The position numbers and the translations under genes were made by a program. The notes below the pieces were generated by a model, which was not told the DNA's origin, did no database searches, and worked only from the letters and a program-made list of their open reading frames with translations. Shown one piece after another: positions 35,556 to 45,056 of a stretch of DNA of 64,000 nt. Position 1 is the first letter of the stretch. Each line of letters opens with the position of its first letter. Source of the stretch: Anaerolineaceae bacterium UBA5211 (GTDB lineage: Bacteria > Chloroflexota > Anaerolineae > Anaerolineales > Anaerolineaceae); the NCBI GenBank assembly GCA_002412595.1, contig DHVJ01000015.1:40774-104773 (forward strand), read 5' to 3'.

Positions 35556-36521
35556 TCAGATATCCTCCTCCTTTAGTTTCATAAAATGATCTTTAAACTC
35601 ATTATCTCTACCTGGAAAAGATGCATCCCGAAATTTTGTTAATATACTTGATGAATAATCCTTCGCTCGCATCTGGTCATACGCGACTTTTTGTGGATAT
35701 TCAATGCGTTGAAATTCAATCGCGTTATCTTGTGGGTAATAAAGAACGTAACTACATCTCCCATCCAAATCTCTAGGAAATCCCAGGGACCCTGGGTTGA
35801 TAAATACATAAGGAAAGTCAACTGAATATTTTTCGCCATAATGATAAAAAACTGGTTTGGGAACCTCATCCTGCTGGCCAGCCACCATCAACATTGGAAT
35901 ATGTGTGTGCCCAGACCAGTGAATCTGATTTCGTCTTGTTGGGATCTTTTTTAACGCCAATAATTCAAGTTCAAGATACGGTTCTTTCCATGGAAAGATA
36001 TATCGATAATTGTCTCGTAGGTTATCGATTGCTCCGTGAACAAACCAATGCTGAACTCCTCGAAATGAAAAATGTTTAACACGTCTATCACGAGAAATGC
36101 TTTTCATTGCCTTACGATATAACTGATCCTCTGAGCTTAGTTCTCTACAATGCTCTAAAATTATTTGGATCGCATCGGCATTGGTAGCCTGCCAATCACT
36201 TTTCCTCAGTAAATTCTCAATTATGACCAGATCATCCCCTTTAAATTTTAGCGAGAAGGTATTACTCGCCAGTTTGGAATTAAGTTTTGGATCTTTGGCA
36301 GCCAATAGTCCATGCAGCATCATATCGTGATTTCCCCATACACGACGTTTTTGGGACACATTGGATAATACCCAATCCAATGCTTTGACTGGATCAGGCC
36401 CATAGCCTACTGCGTCACCCAGAAACCAGTAATCCGTAACGCCTTTTTCTTGCGCATCCTTACAGAATGCATCCAATGCAGCACCATTTGCGTGGAGATC
36501 TGAAAACACTGCAATTTTCAA
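35556..36521 (-). CDS. Calcineurin-like metallophosphoesterase
   Basis: 321-residue cytoplasmic phosphoesterase. All metal motifs are present: SDLHANG (D8, H10), LGDAVGYGPDP (D36), GNHD (63-66), a His in WFVHGA and GHTH near residue 205. The layout is that of YfcE/MJ0936-like and bacterial diadenosine/protein phosphatase-like enzymes, with a 50-residue C-terminal extension ending KLKEEDI. Start is TTG at 36521, four bases after the preceding stop, with AGGAAGG. Being in one operon with a Ser/Thr kinase, it may reverse that kinase's phosphorylation; this is inference only. Confidence 0.85.
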   Translation of the reverse strand: MKIAVFSDLHANGAALDAFCKDAQEKGVTDYWFLGDAVGYGPDPVKALDWVLSNVSQKRRVWGNHDMMLHGLLAAKDPKLNSKLASNTFSLKFKGDDLVIIENLLRKSDWQATNADAIQIILEHCRELSSEDQLYRKAMKSISRDRRVKHFSFRGVQHWFVHGAIDNLRDNYRYIFPWKEPYLELELLALKKIPTRRNQIHWSGHTHIPMLMVAGQQDEVPKPVFYHYGEKYSVDFPYVFINPGSLGFPRDLDGRCSYVLYYPQDNAIEFQRIEYPQKVAYDQMRAKDYSSSILTKFRDASFPGRDNEFKDHFMKLKEEDI

Positions 36522-36525
36522 TGAT

Positions 36526-39500
36526 TTATTCCTTCCTAAACAGATTTACTACTTTTTGTGAGAATGATTTTGATTTCAGATTTTTTTTCTCGACATATCG
36601 GTTGTAATGATTTTTTGCATTCGCGAGTCGATCACTTTCTTCTTGACTCGATGGGCCGATTTTTTCAGCCTCTTCGATCAATTTTTCCAAAGTGCGTTCT
36701 TCATTATTATTCAGGAAACGGATTCCTTCACGAAATTTTTCTGCTGAAGGAAACGTCGGCTGATCTCCTCTAATATCCACAATTTGTTTGATATTTGATT
36801 GAATTGCTTTACGGATATCCTTAGATTGTGTCTGATATTCTTCGGCCAGGTCGCTTTCTACTTTATACTCATTGCATGCATTCACATTGACTAACAAGTC
36901 ATTATAAAGATTCAGGATCCTGCTCCATGTTTGAAAACGAGCAAATTCGTTTTCAAAATCATTTTTCATGCTTAATAATTGGAACTCTCTATCAACGTTT
37001 TCCTTTTCGGAGAGAACTTGATTGAACCAGTTTTCCCAGGTAGCCAGATCCCCCGCCCTCTGGAGTGCAATTTTTTCAATTTGTCCCCATCCTTTGTAAT
37101 CACCCCAAAAATCAGAAATATAAAGTGACCCATCCAGCCACTGTTTTCTTTCTTCATAAAGTTGTTGGTTAAAAAATGGATTTGAAGTGCTGGTGAAAAT
37201 ATTAACAGGCAGGACTCGAATTTCCCGGAATATATCGCATACCTTTTCAAATTTATCTTCATTGAACTGATTGATGATTTCTTGAGATTTGCGATTAAGG
37301 TAATCAAACAATTTCTGTTCATGATCCAGACGTTCACGAAAGTTTTTTACATCCGTAAGGCTTCCAAAACCAGACTCGTTAATTTGTCTGCGGTTGCCCA
37401 TCAATTCATCCCAATTTCCGGATCTCCAAGCCGTCTCCCATATCTGATCTTCAGATACCTGGATTAATTGAGGCTTTATCTTTTCAAGATTCAATATACT
37501 TTTGGAATTTTGCTCACGCACTTCAAAAAGGTTGTTCTCAAAATTCTTGATTTCCTTTTTTGCGCGCTCTGATAAAGTCCGATTCTTACTTAGTGTTTCG
37601 CATATATAAGCTAAGGCATTAACACGAAGCCTTTTTTCCTGAAGGATTTTCTCCACTTCTTTTTCCGGCAATTGGTCAATAACAATATTGCCCAAATCAT
37701 TTAACATCTCCGGTAATACTTCGATCAGTTCCTGAGATAACCTGGATAAACTTCGGATGGATTGCCTTTTTGATTTGGGAAGATCAATAATGTCCTCGAA
37801 TTTTCCCAGCTCAATCAGATGCTTTACTGAATCAATTTTTTCATTGTAAGAAGCATTGCTTTCCAAACCTGGTTGAGCCAAACGATAATAATGACTTTGT
37901 CCTTTTTGGAAGATTTCTTGTTGTTTAATTGACACACGGCTATTGTTCTTCAATTCAGGGTTATCCATCATTGAATTCAACAAGATCAATGCCTCCACAT
38001 ATTGTTCACCCGCAATATATTCATCCAGATCATCAATCCAGGAATTGAGTTCTTTTTGTTGGATCAGGTTTTTGGTTAGTTCTTCTTTCGATTGTCGATA
38101 TTTAGAATTGCCGGGAATTCTGCTTAATTCCTTTTCAGCAGCAGCATAATCATGGTCGTCAATCAACAACTCAACCAATAATAATGGCAGTCTCATATCA
38201 TTCGCTAAACCTGCCTGTTTCCTGGCTGTAATAATAAGAGCTATTGCGTCTTTTAGGTTGCCTGAAGCTACCAAAGTCATTGCCTTTTTTATGGTCGCAT
38301 CTATAAATACCTCAACATATTGGACTTCAACATCCATATTGCCGGGATAATCTTTTTTCAACTGGTCCCAAACTTGAAGTAATTGATCTGGGTCAGGCAA
38401 TTCATCCGCATAGGTTTTTTGCAGTTCTGCGTAGAATTTTTCTGCTTCGTAGATCTTGGCTTTATCAGACTCGTCTGTAATTAAATGATATTTCCACAGC
38501 AATCTGCTATTTTGATAACATGCCAAAGCCTCACGAAAATGTCTTTTTTCATGTTCCGGGCTCGAACCCACAAACTGGACGATAGGAAGCAAATATTCCT
38601 TGCGAATTTCATCTGACAGCTGGTTTGCATTTTCTTCCGCCTTCTGAATGAAAAAATTCAAGGAATAGGGAGGAAAAGCCACATCCGGCTCAAAAACACC
38701 CCCTTTCAGGAATTTATAAATGTTTAATGCCTTTAATTTGGACTCCAAATCAGCCCGCTTACGCAAGTCCCCCGCTTTCTTGAAAAGTTGAGCAAAGTTA
38801 TCGTTATTTGTTACACAATCATCGATAATTCCTTTTTCGATTTGCAAGCGAGATTCAAGCACAGGATTTAGCTTAACCGCCTGATCCAGAGAATTTTGAG
38901 CAGTAGTCATGTCTCCCAAACGTACTGCGCTTTGAACAGAGCCAACCAGAATTTCCCCTTGCGCTTCACGATAATAAGTTTGAATTTTCTCACTTTCGTC
39001 TTGTTCCAAATCTTTAGAAAGCAATTCCTTACAAATCTCTGCCAGTAAAGACCAATTTTTATCTTGATAGGCTCTGTCTGCATCTAAATGCAGCATGCCT
39101 TTTTCTTTTTTTCGGACTATTTCTCTTTCAAATGATTTAATTTCATTGATTTGAGCCAAGTCTGCATCACTTCGAAGATCCTCAAATTGTTCCAAGACAC
39201 TCATTAACTTCTTGGGGTCTGCTAAGTCCGACCTGAATCTTTCCAGTTTTTTAATTGCCTGATCGTATTTGTTTTTACGCTGGAGAAGATCTTTCCTAAC
39301 ACTATTGCAGGAATCCCTGGCCGTGCTGATCTCCTTTGGAATATCCGCTAGAAACCAATTTTTTACAGCTGTTTCGGCTTTTTCCACTAGTTCTTGAGCT
39401 AACTGATAGGATTCCAGGGAATTCTGATCGATATAGATTTGAGCCAATTCAAGAGAATTATTCACCTCGGCATTAATATCATTTGCTGCATTTTCTTTAT

Positions 39501-40572
39501 ATCGATCGATTTTGCTATCGATATCTTCCAAATATTCAAATATTTCTTTGGCATTTACTGCGTAATGCAGCCGCTCAATGGGTGAAGTCCCTGCAATTTC
39601 AGCCTTTGCTAATGTACTTAGTGCTCTCTTTTTTATTTCAAGCGCACTTTCAATTTCACTGTTAATCTTGTGATATTTGGCTAAATATTTTTCTTCAACT
39701 AAAGTCGAATATTCGTCGGAATTGAAAAAAGAAAACTGGTCATTTAAACGGTCTAATGCTTCTTCCGGGTTAGCGGGTAGGAAATCTTTAAGAATTTGTT
39801 CGTGCTCATCAGTAATATTATGAAGGAATAACTCATTTAGCGATTCTTTATAATCATTAAAAGCATCAACAATCGGTACGTCGCGTTCAGAGATCTCATC
39901 ATACCAAACCTCTGTTCCAGTCATCATTCTGTTGCGAATTTCTAATAACGCTTTTGCTCGCTCTTTTAATTTGCCAGTTCTTAAGATTGTCGTAAGGATC
40001 TTATTATCAAGAGCATATTGTTCATAATATTCTTTTGCGTCTTGATATAACTCTAGCAATTCCGGTGAAAATGTCTCGAGTGGGTTTAATTTCTCAGCCT
40101 CATGTATTACTTCACGCAATTCCCCAAAATTATCACGTGCCTTTAATTTTTTTTCGAGAATAATTAATTTCCGTTTTTTTTCTATTTCATCAAATTTTCG
40201 GTTGATCTCTTTCTCAATTGCCTTCAGGGCATTATTATCTGGATCTTTTTCTATAGCTCGATTAAATATTTCTTGCGCTTTTTCCGGGTCATCGCGTTTC
40301 AGCGTATCATCAATTAAACGAATGTTTTCATCCGTCTGCTGCTGTAAAGCAATTCTCGTTTCCGCAATAAAACCACGCGCAGATGATTCTAATTCTGGCA
40401 TACCGGCAAGAGCGGCTTGACGCGCCACATCGGATGCCAAATTGATCGCTAATAAGAAATCGTTTTTATCAAAATATCCCTTAGCGTTTATCAGATCCTC
40501 ACTCAGCTTCTGATATTCCTCTAAATTTTCCATATCAATTTGATTAAATAAATCGTCCTGATCCATTTGCAT
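36526..40572 (-). CDS. 1,348-residue helical-repeat cytoplasmic protein, unknown function
   Basis: Very large, highly charged and almost entirely helical, with no signal peptide or membrane segment. Tetratricopeptide-like pairs can be seen, for example AQEIFNRAIEKDPDNNALKA (about 105-125), AQNSLDQAVKLNPVLESR and AAEKELSRIPGNSKYR, with long coiled-coil-like stretches between. The C-terminal tail is basic (KKNLKSKSFSQKVVNLFRKE). ATG at 40572 with GGGGAG just before it is preferred; another ATG is six bases later. It probably is a scaffold that brings the tubulin-like, kinase and membrane parts together, similar in build to the helical part of the kinase protein. Confidence 0.8.
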   Translation of the reverse strand: MQMDQDDLFNQIDMENLEEYQKLSEDLINAKGYFDKNDFLLAINLASDVARQAALAGMPELESSARGFIAETRIALQQQTDENIRLIDDTLKRDDPEKAQEIFNRAIEKDPDNNALKAIEKEINRKFDEIEKKRKLIILEKKLKARDNFGELREVIHEAEKLNPLETFSPELLELYQDAKEYYEQYALDNKILTTILRTGKLKERAKALLEIRNRMMTGTEVWYDEISERDVPIVDAFNDYKESLNELFLHNITDEHEQILKDFLPANPEEALDRLNDQFSFFNSDEYSTLVEEKYLAKYHKINSEIESALEIKKRALSTLAKAEIAGTSPIERLHYAVNAKEIFEYLEDIDSKIDRYKENAANDINAEVNNSLELAQIYIDQNSLESYQLAQELVEKAETAVKNWFLADIPKEISTARDSCNSVRKDLLQRKNKYDQAIKKLERFRSDLADPKKLMSVLEQFEDLRSDADLAQINEIKSFEREIVRKKEKGMLHLDADRAYQDKNWSLLAEICKELLSKDLEQDESEKIQTYYREAQGEILVGSVQSAVRLGDMTTAQNSLDQAVKLNPVLESRLQIEKGIIDDCVTNNDNFAQLFKKAGDLRKRADLESKLKALNIYKFLKGGVFEPDVAFPPYSLNFFIQKAEENANQLSDEIRKEYLLPIVQFVGSSPEHEKRHFREALACYQNSRLLWKYHLITDESDKAKIYEAEKFYAELQKTYADELPDPDQLLQVWDQLKKDYPGNMDVEVQYVEVFIDATIKKAMTLVASGNLKDAIALIITARKQAGLANDMRLPLLLVELLIDDHDYAAAEKELSRIPGNSKYRQSKEELTKNLIQQKELNSWIDDLDEYIAGEQYVEALILLNSMMDNPELKNNSRVSIKQQEIFQKGQSHYYRLAQPGLESNASYNEKIDSVKHLIELGKFEDIIDLPKSKRQSIRSLSRLSQELIEVLPEMLNDLGNIVIDQLPEKEVEKILQEKRLRVNALAYICETLSKNRTLSERAKKEIKNFENNLFEVREQNSKSILNLEKIKPQLIQVSEDQIWETAWRSGNWDELMGNRRQINESGFGSLTDVKNFRERLDHEQKLFDYLNRKSQEIINQFNEDKFEKVCDIFREIRVLPVNIFTSTSNPFFNQQLYEERKQWLDGSLYISDFWGDYKGWGQIEKIALQRAGDLATWENWFNQVLSEKENVDREFQLLSMKNDFENEFARFQTWSRILNLYNDLLVNVNACNEYKVESDLAEEYQTQSKDIRKAIQSNIKQIVDIRGDQPTFPSAEKFREGIRFLNNNEERTLEKLIEEAEKIGPSSQEESDRLANAKNHYNRYVEKKNLKSKSFSQKVVNLFRKE

Positions 40573-40618
40573 CACTCTCCCCGGCAAAAAAATTTATAAA
40601 TCACAGCTATGCTTTTCT

Positions 40619-42013
40619 TTAATTTACTATCGTGTTATTTCTGATGATTGCCACTGCGTCAAATCCAGCTGAGATTCCTTCAGTGGCTGCAGTAACTTCT
40701 GATCGAATTACAACAGGTAACTTTTCCTCAAGCACCCATTGTCCACCCACAATCCATTGGTTTGCGCAATTTTCTGACGACACGGTCATTTCGCTACCCG
40801 GAATTTTTTCCAAGTCAAAGGATTCTTTTCCCGCTTCAAACTCCGTGAGCCAAAACGACTCATTCGCCTTACAGGCGTCTGCCGATATATGTACAGCTAT
40901 CTGGTATTCGCCAGGCTCCAATAATGTTTGTCCCGGGAAAACAACTGTATATGTTGAACCAAGTTCTAACCCGTCCAATTTAGAAAAACCAGACCCCCAA
41001 TATCCAGTGTTTTGAACCGTTGACTTGCCAGAATTGGACTGAATGCCTTCATCGTCTTTTATTACAACAATCTCTGCTTGATCAGGGATGGTTATCCCCA
41101 GATTCCGGATTAATTCTGCTTCTTCATCTTTTAGCCGTATGATCATTATCTGGGTCAGGGGAAATTCAAAATCTTCTTGTTCAATAAGGATATCCACTGT
41201 TATAGAAAAGTCTGGTGTCGAGGGGATATCATAATAGCCCAAACAATTCCAGCTCGGTTCAACTTTTTCTTGGTTTTCTCCAAAATCTAATTTGCTCTCT
41301 CCAGCGGAAAGAGGGAATAGCAAATTTCCATCCGCCAGTATTGAGAAGGTATATTCCCCATTTGCATGCTCAATGGGTTCAAGATAACAAATCTGATACA
41401 AACCTGCGTTCATTGCATTTTTGAATGCCAATAAAACACTTTCCCCCTGGCCAAAATATGTTGGCGTGTTCGGATCAGTTTGAACAGCTTCACTGCTTAC
41501 CTGAACATAACCGACTACATCAAATATCCAAACTTTCTGCGGGTCCGTAAGGGGTATCACCGGAGAAATAGCAGCACTATCATCTACCCATCCCTTGCTT
41601 TCATCATATACGATTGGTGTAGGTTCCGGGGTAAAGGTTGGCTGAGGGGTGAATGTAGGTGATAGTGTTGGGGTTGGTGCAATGGTTTCAGTTGGCGCGG
41701 CTACCCACTCAAAATCTCCCTTTTTAATTTCTTCAATAGACGGCCTGCGCAACATATATAGAATCAAAAATGCCAATACTAAAAGCAAAAATACCAAACA
41801 TATACCATACAAACCATTTACAATGATTTTTTTACGTTTAATTTTTTTCTCATATGTTTGCTTAGCTGTCAGCCAATCCTGATGTGAAATTGCTCTAGCA
41901 GGATCATCTCCAAGAACTGAAGATTGCTGAATTAATTTTTCAAGATTTTTTTGATCTCTTTTTTTTGACGCATCAAAAAGTGCGTTGATGAATTTTTGTT
42001 TTTCGCGGGTCAT
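40619..42013 (-). CDS. Single-pass membrane protein with Pro/Thr-rich stalk and extracellular beta region
   Basis: 464 residues from ATG 42013 (GGAAGAGGGG upstream, one base after the kinase stop). Cytoplasmic part 1-60 is charged and helical. One membrane helix lies at about 63-88 (VNGLYGICLVFLLLVLAFLI). A Pro/Thr-rich stalk follows at about 101-140 (PTPTLSPTFTPQPTFTPEPT), then two similar-sized, strand-rich outer domains of about 150 residues each with paired cysteines. No family is recognised. It is likely the outer sensor or anchor of the operon's apparatus, with the tail available to the kinase. Confidence 0.8.
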   Translation of the reverse strand: MTREKQKFINALFDASKKRDQKNLEKLIQQSSVLGDDPARAISHQDWLTAKQTYEKKIKRKKIIVNGLYGICLVFLLLVLAFLILYMLRRPSIEEIKKGDFEWVAAPTETIAPTPTLSPTFTPQPTFTPEPTPIVYDESKGWVDDSAAISPVIPLTDPQKVWIFDVVGYVQVSSEAVQTDPNTPTYFGQGESVLLAFKNAMNAGLYQICYLEPIEHANGEYTFSILADGNLLFPLSAGESKLDFGENQEKVEPSWNCLGYYDIPSTPDFSITVDILIEQEDFEFPLTQIMIIRLKDEEAELIRNLGITIPDQAEIVVIKDDEGIQSNSGKSTVQNTGYWGSGFSKLDGLELGSTYTVVFPGQTLLEPGEYQIAVHISADACKANESFWLTEFEAGKESFDLEKIPGSEMTVSSENCANQWIVGGQWVLEEKLPVVIRSEVTAATEGISAGFDAVAIIRNNTIVN

Positions 42014-42014
42014 C

Positions 42015-45000
42015 TTATTCCCCTCTTCCATTCGCAATATTTTCAGAGAATTCCCTTGCAGTATATTCTGCATCTATCCATTTTTTAAGCAAACCCAGAA
42101 ATTCCGGATCCTCTACCTGCTTTCTTGAGTCCAGCACCGCTTTTTTAGATCGAGCACACACCTGTTTAATATATTGCCCGATTTTTGCTTTCTGCCAGTA
42201 TTGAATGGGTAATTTCAATCGAGAATATGTTCTTAGCTTCGATAATATTTCATTATTCGATACATTCGCTTCAATTTCTTGTTCATTTTCCTGGATAAAG
42301 CGCTGAAAAGTGTAAGCCGCCAGTACATTGATTTTTGAATCCAACCAAATTGGATTGTTTAATGCCACTGCAGCCAACTCATTTAGCTTGACAAGTGCTT
42401 TGTCAGGCTCACAGTTGTTGTAGTCTTGCTTGACACTTTCAAAGACAGTATCGTATTGCCCTTTTGGATCTTCATAATCTTTAGCAGCTTCATTCCAGAG
42501 ACGCGGTGTGTGCAAGTCAATATAATTACATAAATCGATAATTATTTCATTGATCTTCTCATCTTTTTGATCAACCGCATTGAGATATTGATAACAATCT
42601 GAAAGAAGTTCATCAATTTTAATTTTTAGATTACTTTCTGAAGCAATCTCTTTACCTTGTTTACCAGACAGTTTAAGCTGCTCAAATCTTTCCGGAATGT
42701 TTGTATAAAACTTGTCTTGAGAAGAATTAAAATTGAGATTTGTTTTTGTAAGCAGGGTCCCTATTTTTGCTTTTTCTTCCAGAAGAATCTTCTTTAAATT
42801 ACTGATGCGTGTTTGCTTTTCCGGATTTCCGGCTAATTCCAAAGCTTGGTCCAACCATAGATTTGCTTGGTCAAGCCGCGCATTGCGATTACTAATAAAA
42901 TCTATCTGATGAACCAAATCAGTATTTCGCAATATGTTCAAAAAAGATGAAGCATCACGATCAAAATTAATAAATGCCAACGCATTTCCAATCAAATCCT
43001 CTGCCTTCTCATCTCTTAACTTTCTTTCTAAAATTATTTCCTTATTGAGTTCCAAATCCGCAGCCATATCTGACTGATTTAGAGAATCCAGTTTGTTAAC
43101 AACAAGTTCCATGTTTTTTAATGCCATCAGATCATGATTTGCAGCTGCTTCTTTTTTTACAAATTCTAACCACCGCAGGATCACTTGCTTTGAATCAAAA
43201 TGCTTTGCTAAATAATTTGCATTTCTTTCTAGAAAATCTAACAATCCGAGATAGTTCCGCTTAACATAGAAGCCGTCACCTATTGCTAAAATACCGGCCA
43301 GTGTTTTGATTTCAACTAATTCTTTTTTATTTCGTTGGACCCTAAGGCCTAATTCAGAAAGCTTGTAAGCTTCAGAAAAAGCACCTTCCTTGACTGCCCT
43401 TCTGCTCACATCAATAAATGTTTGTAAATTGTCCAAACTGTCGGGCGCACTCATATAGGCTTGTTCTAACTTTTGGAGCGTTAGAATCCAATCACCCTGT
43501 TTCATTAAATTTTCTGCTTCGGAAATTAACTTTTGTGATTGGCCGCGCGAATCGCGCAATCTTTCAATCTCCTCACGTTTATCTTGAATTGACCCTTCTT
43601 CATCGATAATTAATTTTGAATATGGAATTTTTCCCAACCACTCTTCAGCCGCTGCCAATTTTTCAGCAGCTAGAGATAACTCTCCTACTTTAATATGCAT
43701 TTGAGCAGTTTCATATTGCTGGTAGAAGTTAGCTTCTTGAATCAATTGTTGAATATTATCTGATTTGGCATTAAGGTTTAGGCGATCAAGACGATTAATC
43801 GCGTGCAAATAATCACCTTCCTGCAACAATTCATTGATTTTTGTAACTTCTAATTTTATTTCAGAAAAATTATTGGCAGGTAGTTCTCTGACTGCCTCAG
43901 ATAATAATAACCATCTGTTTGCCCGAATAATATCATCTGAGTAATCAACAGCACGATCGAAATTTCTTTTGGATAAATCGAACTCTCGCATTTCAAAGAA
44001 TTTGATTCCATTTTCGATTTCATCATTTGTCTTTAGAATCTTATTTACTTTTGATAACATGGATTGAACACTGCTTTCTGGTTGACCAGTCTTAGTCAAC
44101 CAGATATCCAATCCTGCTTTTGTTGTCCATGCCAAATCCAACATATCGTCACTTACATTTTCGCTGGGCAGGAGAGTTAAGTTATCGATTTTCTTTTGAA
44201 CGTCAGTAATTATTTCGTCCTCAGAGAGAATCCAAAAATGAGCCAAATTGAACAATTTACTGGTGATTTCCTGGGCTGTCTTAAAACGATATTCACGATT
44301 GCGATGAAGCATCTTTTGCAAAATGTTTCTGGTCCCCCAGCTTACTTCCAATTTATCGATTAGTTTATCAGCCCTCTCTTTTAAATCACGTTGATTATAT
44401 GAAAGGCTATAACCGGAAAGCATCTGGAAAAAAAGAACCGAGCATCGTAAAACATCTCGCTGAACTTTGTAATTTTCTCCTTTTATTGGATCCATAGAAC
44501 CAAAATCTGTTAATTTAAGTTGACCACCCCAACCATCTCTACGTTCAACCCACCAAAAGTCATTGAACTTTAAATCAATGTATGATTCATCCAATTCTTT
44601 ATGTAGAATATGAATGGTCCTAAAAAGATTCCAAGCAATAATTAAAGATTGTTCCTCAGACAGGGAATTCTTAGTTGCCATCAATTCAGCTACACGGGTC
44701 CCCTGAATAAACTCCATCACAAAGAATGATGTATCGCCATATTTGCTTCTTCCATAAAAATGAGGAGCAATATAAAAATCTGAGTTCGTTATTTCATTTT
44801 CCGTTTTCTCATATTCCATTAGAAAACGCAATGTCATAATTTCATCCAAGAAATCCTTTTCCCCAAACTGAAAACCAGCTGGATTAAGGACTTTAATGGC
44901 AACTTCAACCAGCTCATCCTCGGAAATTTCCAATTTTCCAGTAAAGATTTCCGCGGTTGCACCCTCATTTATTTTTTTGCCAACATATAATTTTTTTCCA

Positions 45001-45056
45001 TTGAAATCCAGATCAATATTTTCGGGTAACAATCCCTCTTGTCTATCCATGCCCAT
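42015..45056 (-). CDS. Ser/Thr protein kinase fused to a long helical-repeat region
   Basis: 1,013 residues. Kinase domain at about 20-285: glycine loop NEGATAEIFTG (30-40), VAIK lysine (K55), catalytic loop YIDLKFND (D161, K163) and DFG (184-186). The usual Asn of the catalytic loop is replaced by Asp166, and HRD reads YID, so activity may be altered. The remaining 700 residues are helical, with TPR-like pieces (for example ARLDQANLWLDQALELAGNPE). There is no membrane segment. ATG at 45056 follows GGAGAG and overlaps the end of the previous gene by 14 bases. Confidence 0.88.
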   Translation of the reverse strand: MGMDRQEGLLPENIDLDFNGKKLYVGKKINEGATAEIFTGKLEISEDELVEVAIKVLNPAGFQFGEKDFLDEIMTLRFLMEYEKTENEITNSDFYIAPHFYGRSKYGDTSFFVMEFIQGTRVAELMATKNSLSEEQSLIIAWNLFRTIHILHKELDESYIDLKFNDFWWVERRDGWGGQLKLTDFGSMDPIKGENYKVQRDVLRCSVLFFQMLSGYSLSYNQRDLKERADKLIDKLEVSWGTRNILQKMLHRNREYRFKTAQEITSKLFNLAHFWILSEDEIITDVQKKIDNLTLLPSENVSDDMLDLAWTTKAGLDIWLTKTGQPESSVQSMLSKVNKILKTNDEIENGIKFFEMREFDLSKRNFDRAVDYSDDIIRANRWLLLSEAVRELPANNFSEIKLEVTKINELLQEGDYLHAINRLDRLNLNAKSDNIQQLIQEANFYQQYETAQMHIKVGELSLAAEKLAAAEEWLGKIPYSKLIIDEEGSIQDKREEIERLRDSRGQSQKLISEAENLMKQGDWILTLQKLEQAYMSAPDSLDNLQTFIDVSRRAVKEGAFSEAYKLSELGLRVQRNKKELVEIKTLAGILAIGDGFYVKRNYLGLLDFLERNANYLAKHFDSKQVILRWLEFVKKEAAANHDLMALKNMELVVNKLDSLNQSDMAADLELNKEIILERKLRDEKAEDLIGNALAFINFDRDASSFLNILRNTDLVHQIDFISNRNARLDQANLWLDQALELAGNPEKQTRISNLKKILLEEKAKIGTLLTKTNLNFNSSQDKFYTNIPERFEQLKLSGKQGKEIASESNLKIKIDELLSDCYQYLNAVDQKDEKINEIIIDLCNYIDLHTPRLWNEAAKDYEDPKGQYDTVFESVKQDYNNCEPDKALVKLNELAAVALNNPIWLDSKINVLAAYTFQRFIQENEQEIEANVSNNEILSKLRTYSRLKLPIQYWQKAKIGQYIKQVCARSKKAVLDSRKQVEDPEFLGLLKKWIDAEYTAREFSENIANGRGE

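Noticed and set aside
42014..42073. 20-residue N-terminal extension of the stalked membrane protein
   Set aside because: It overlaps the kinase gene end; the ATG at 42013 has an excellent ribosome site one base after the kinase stop.
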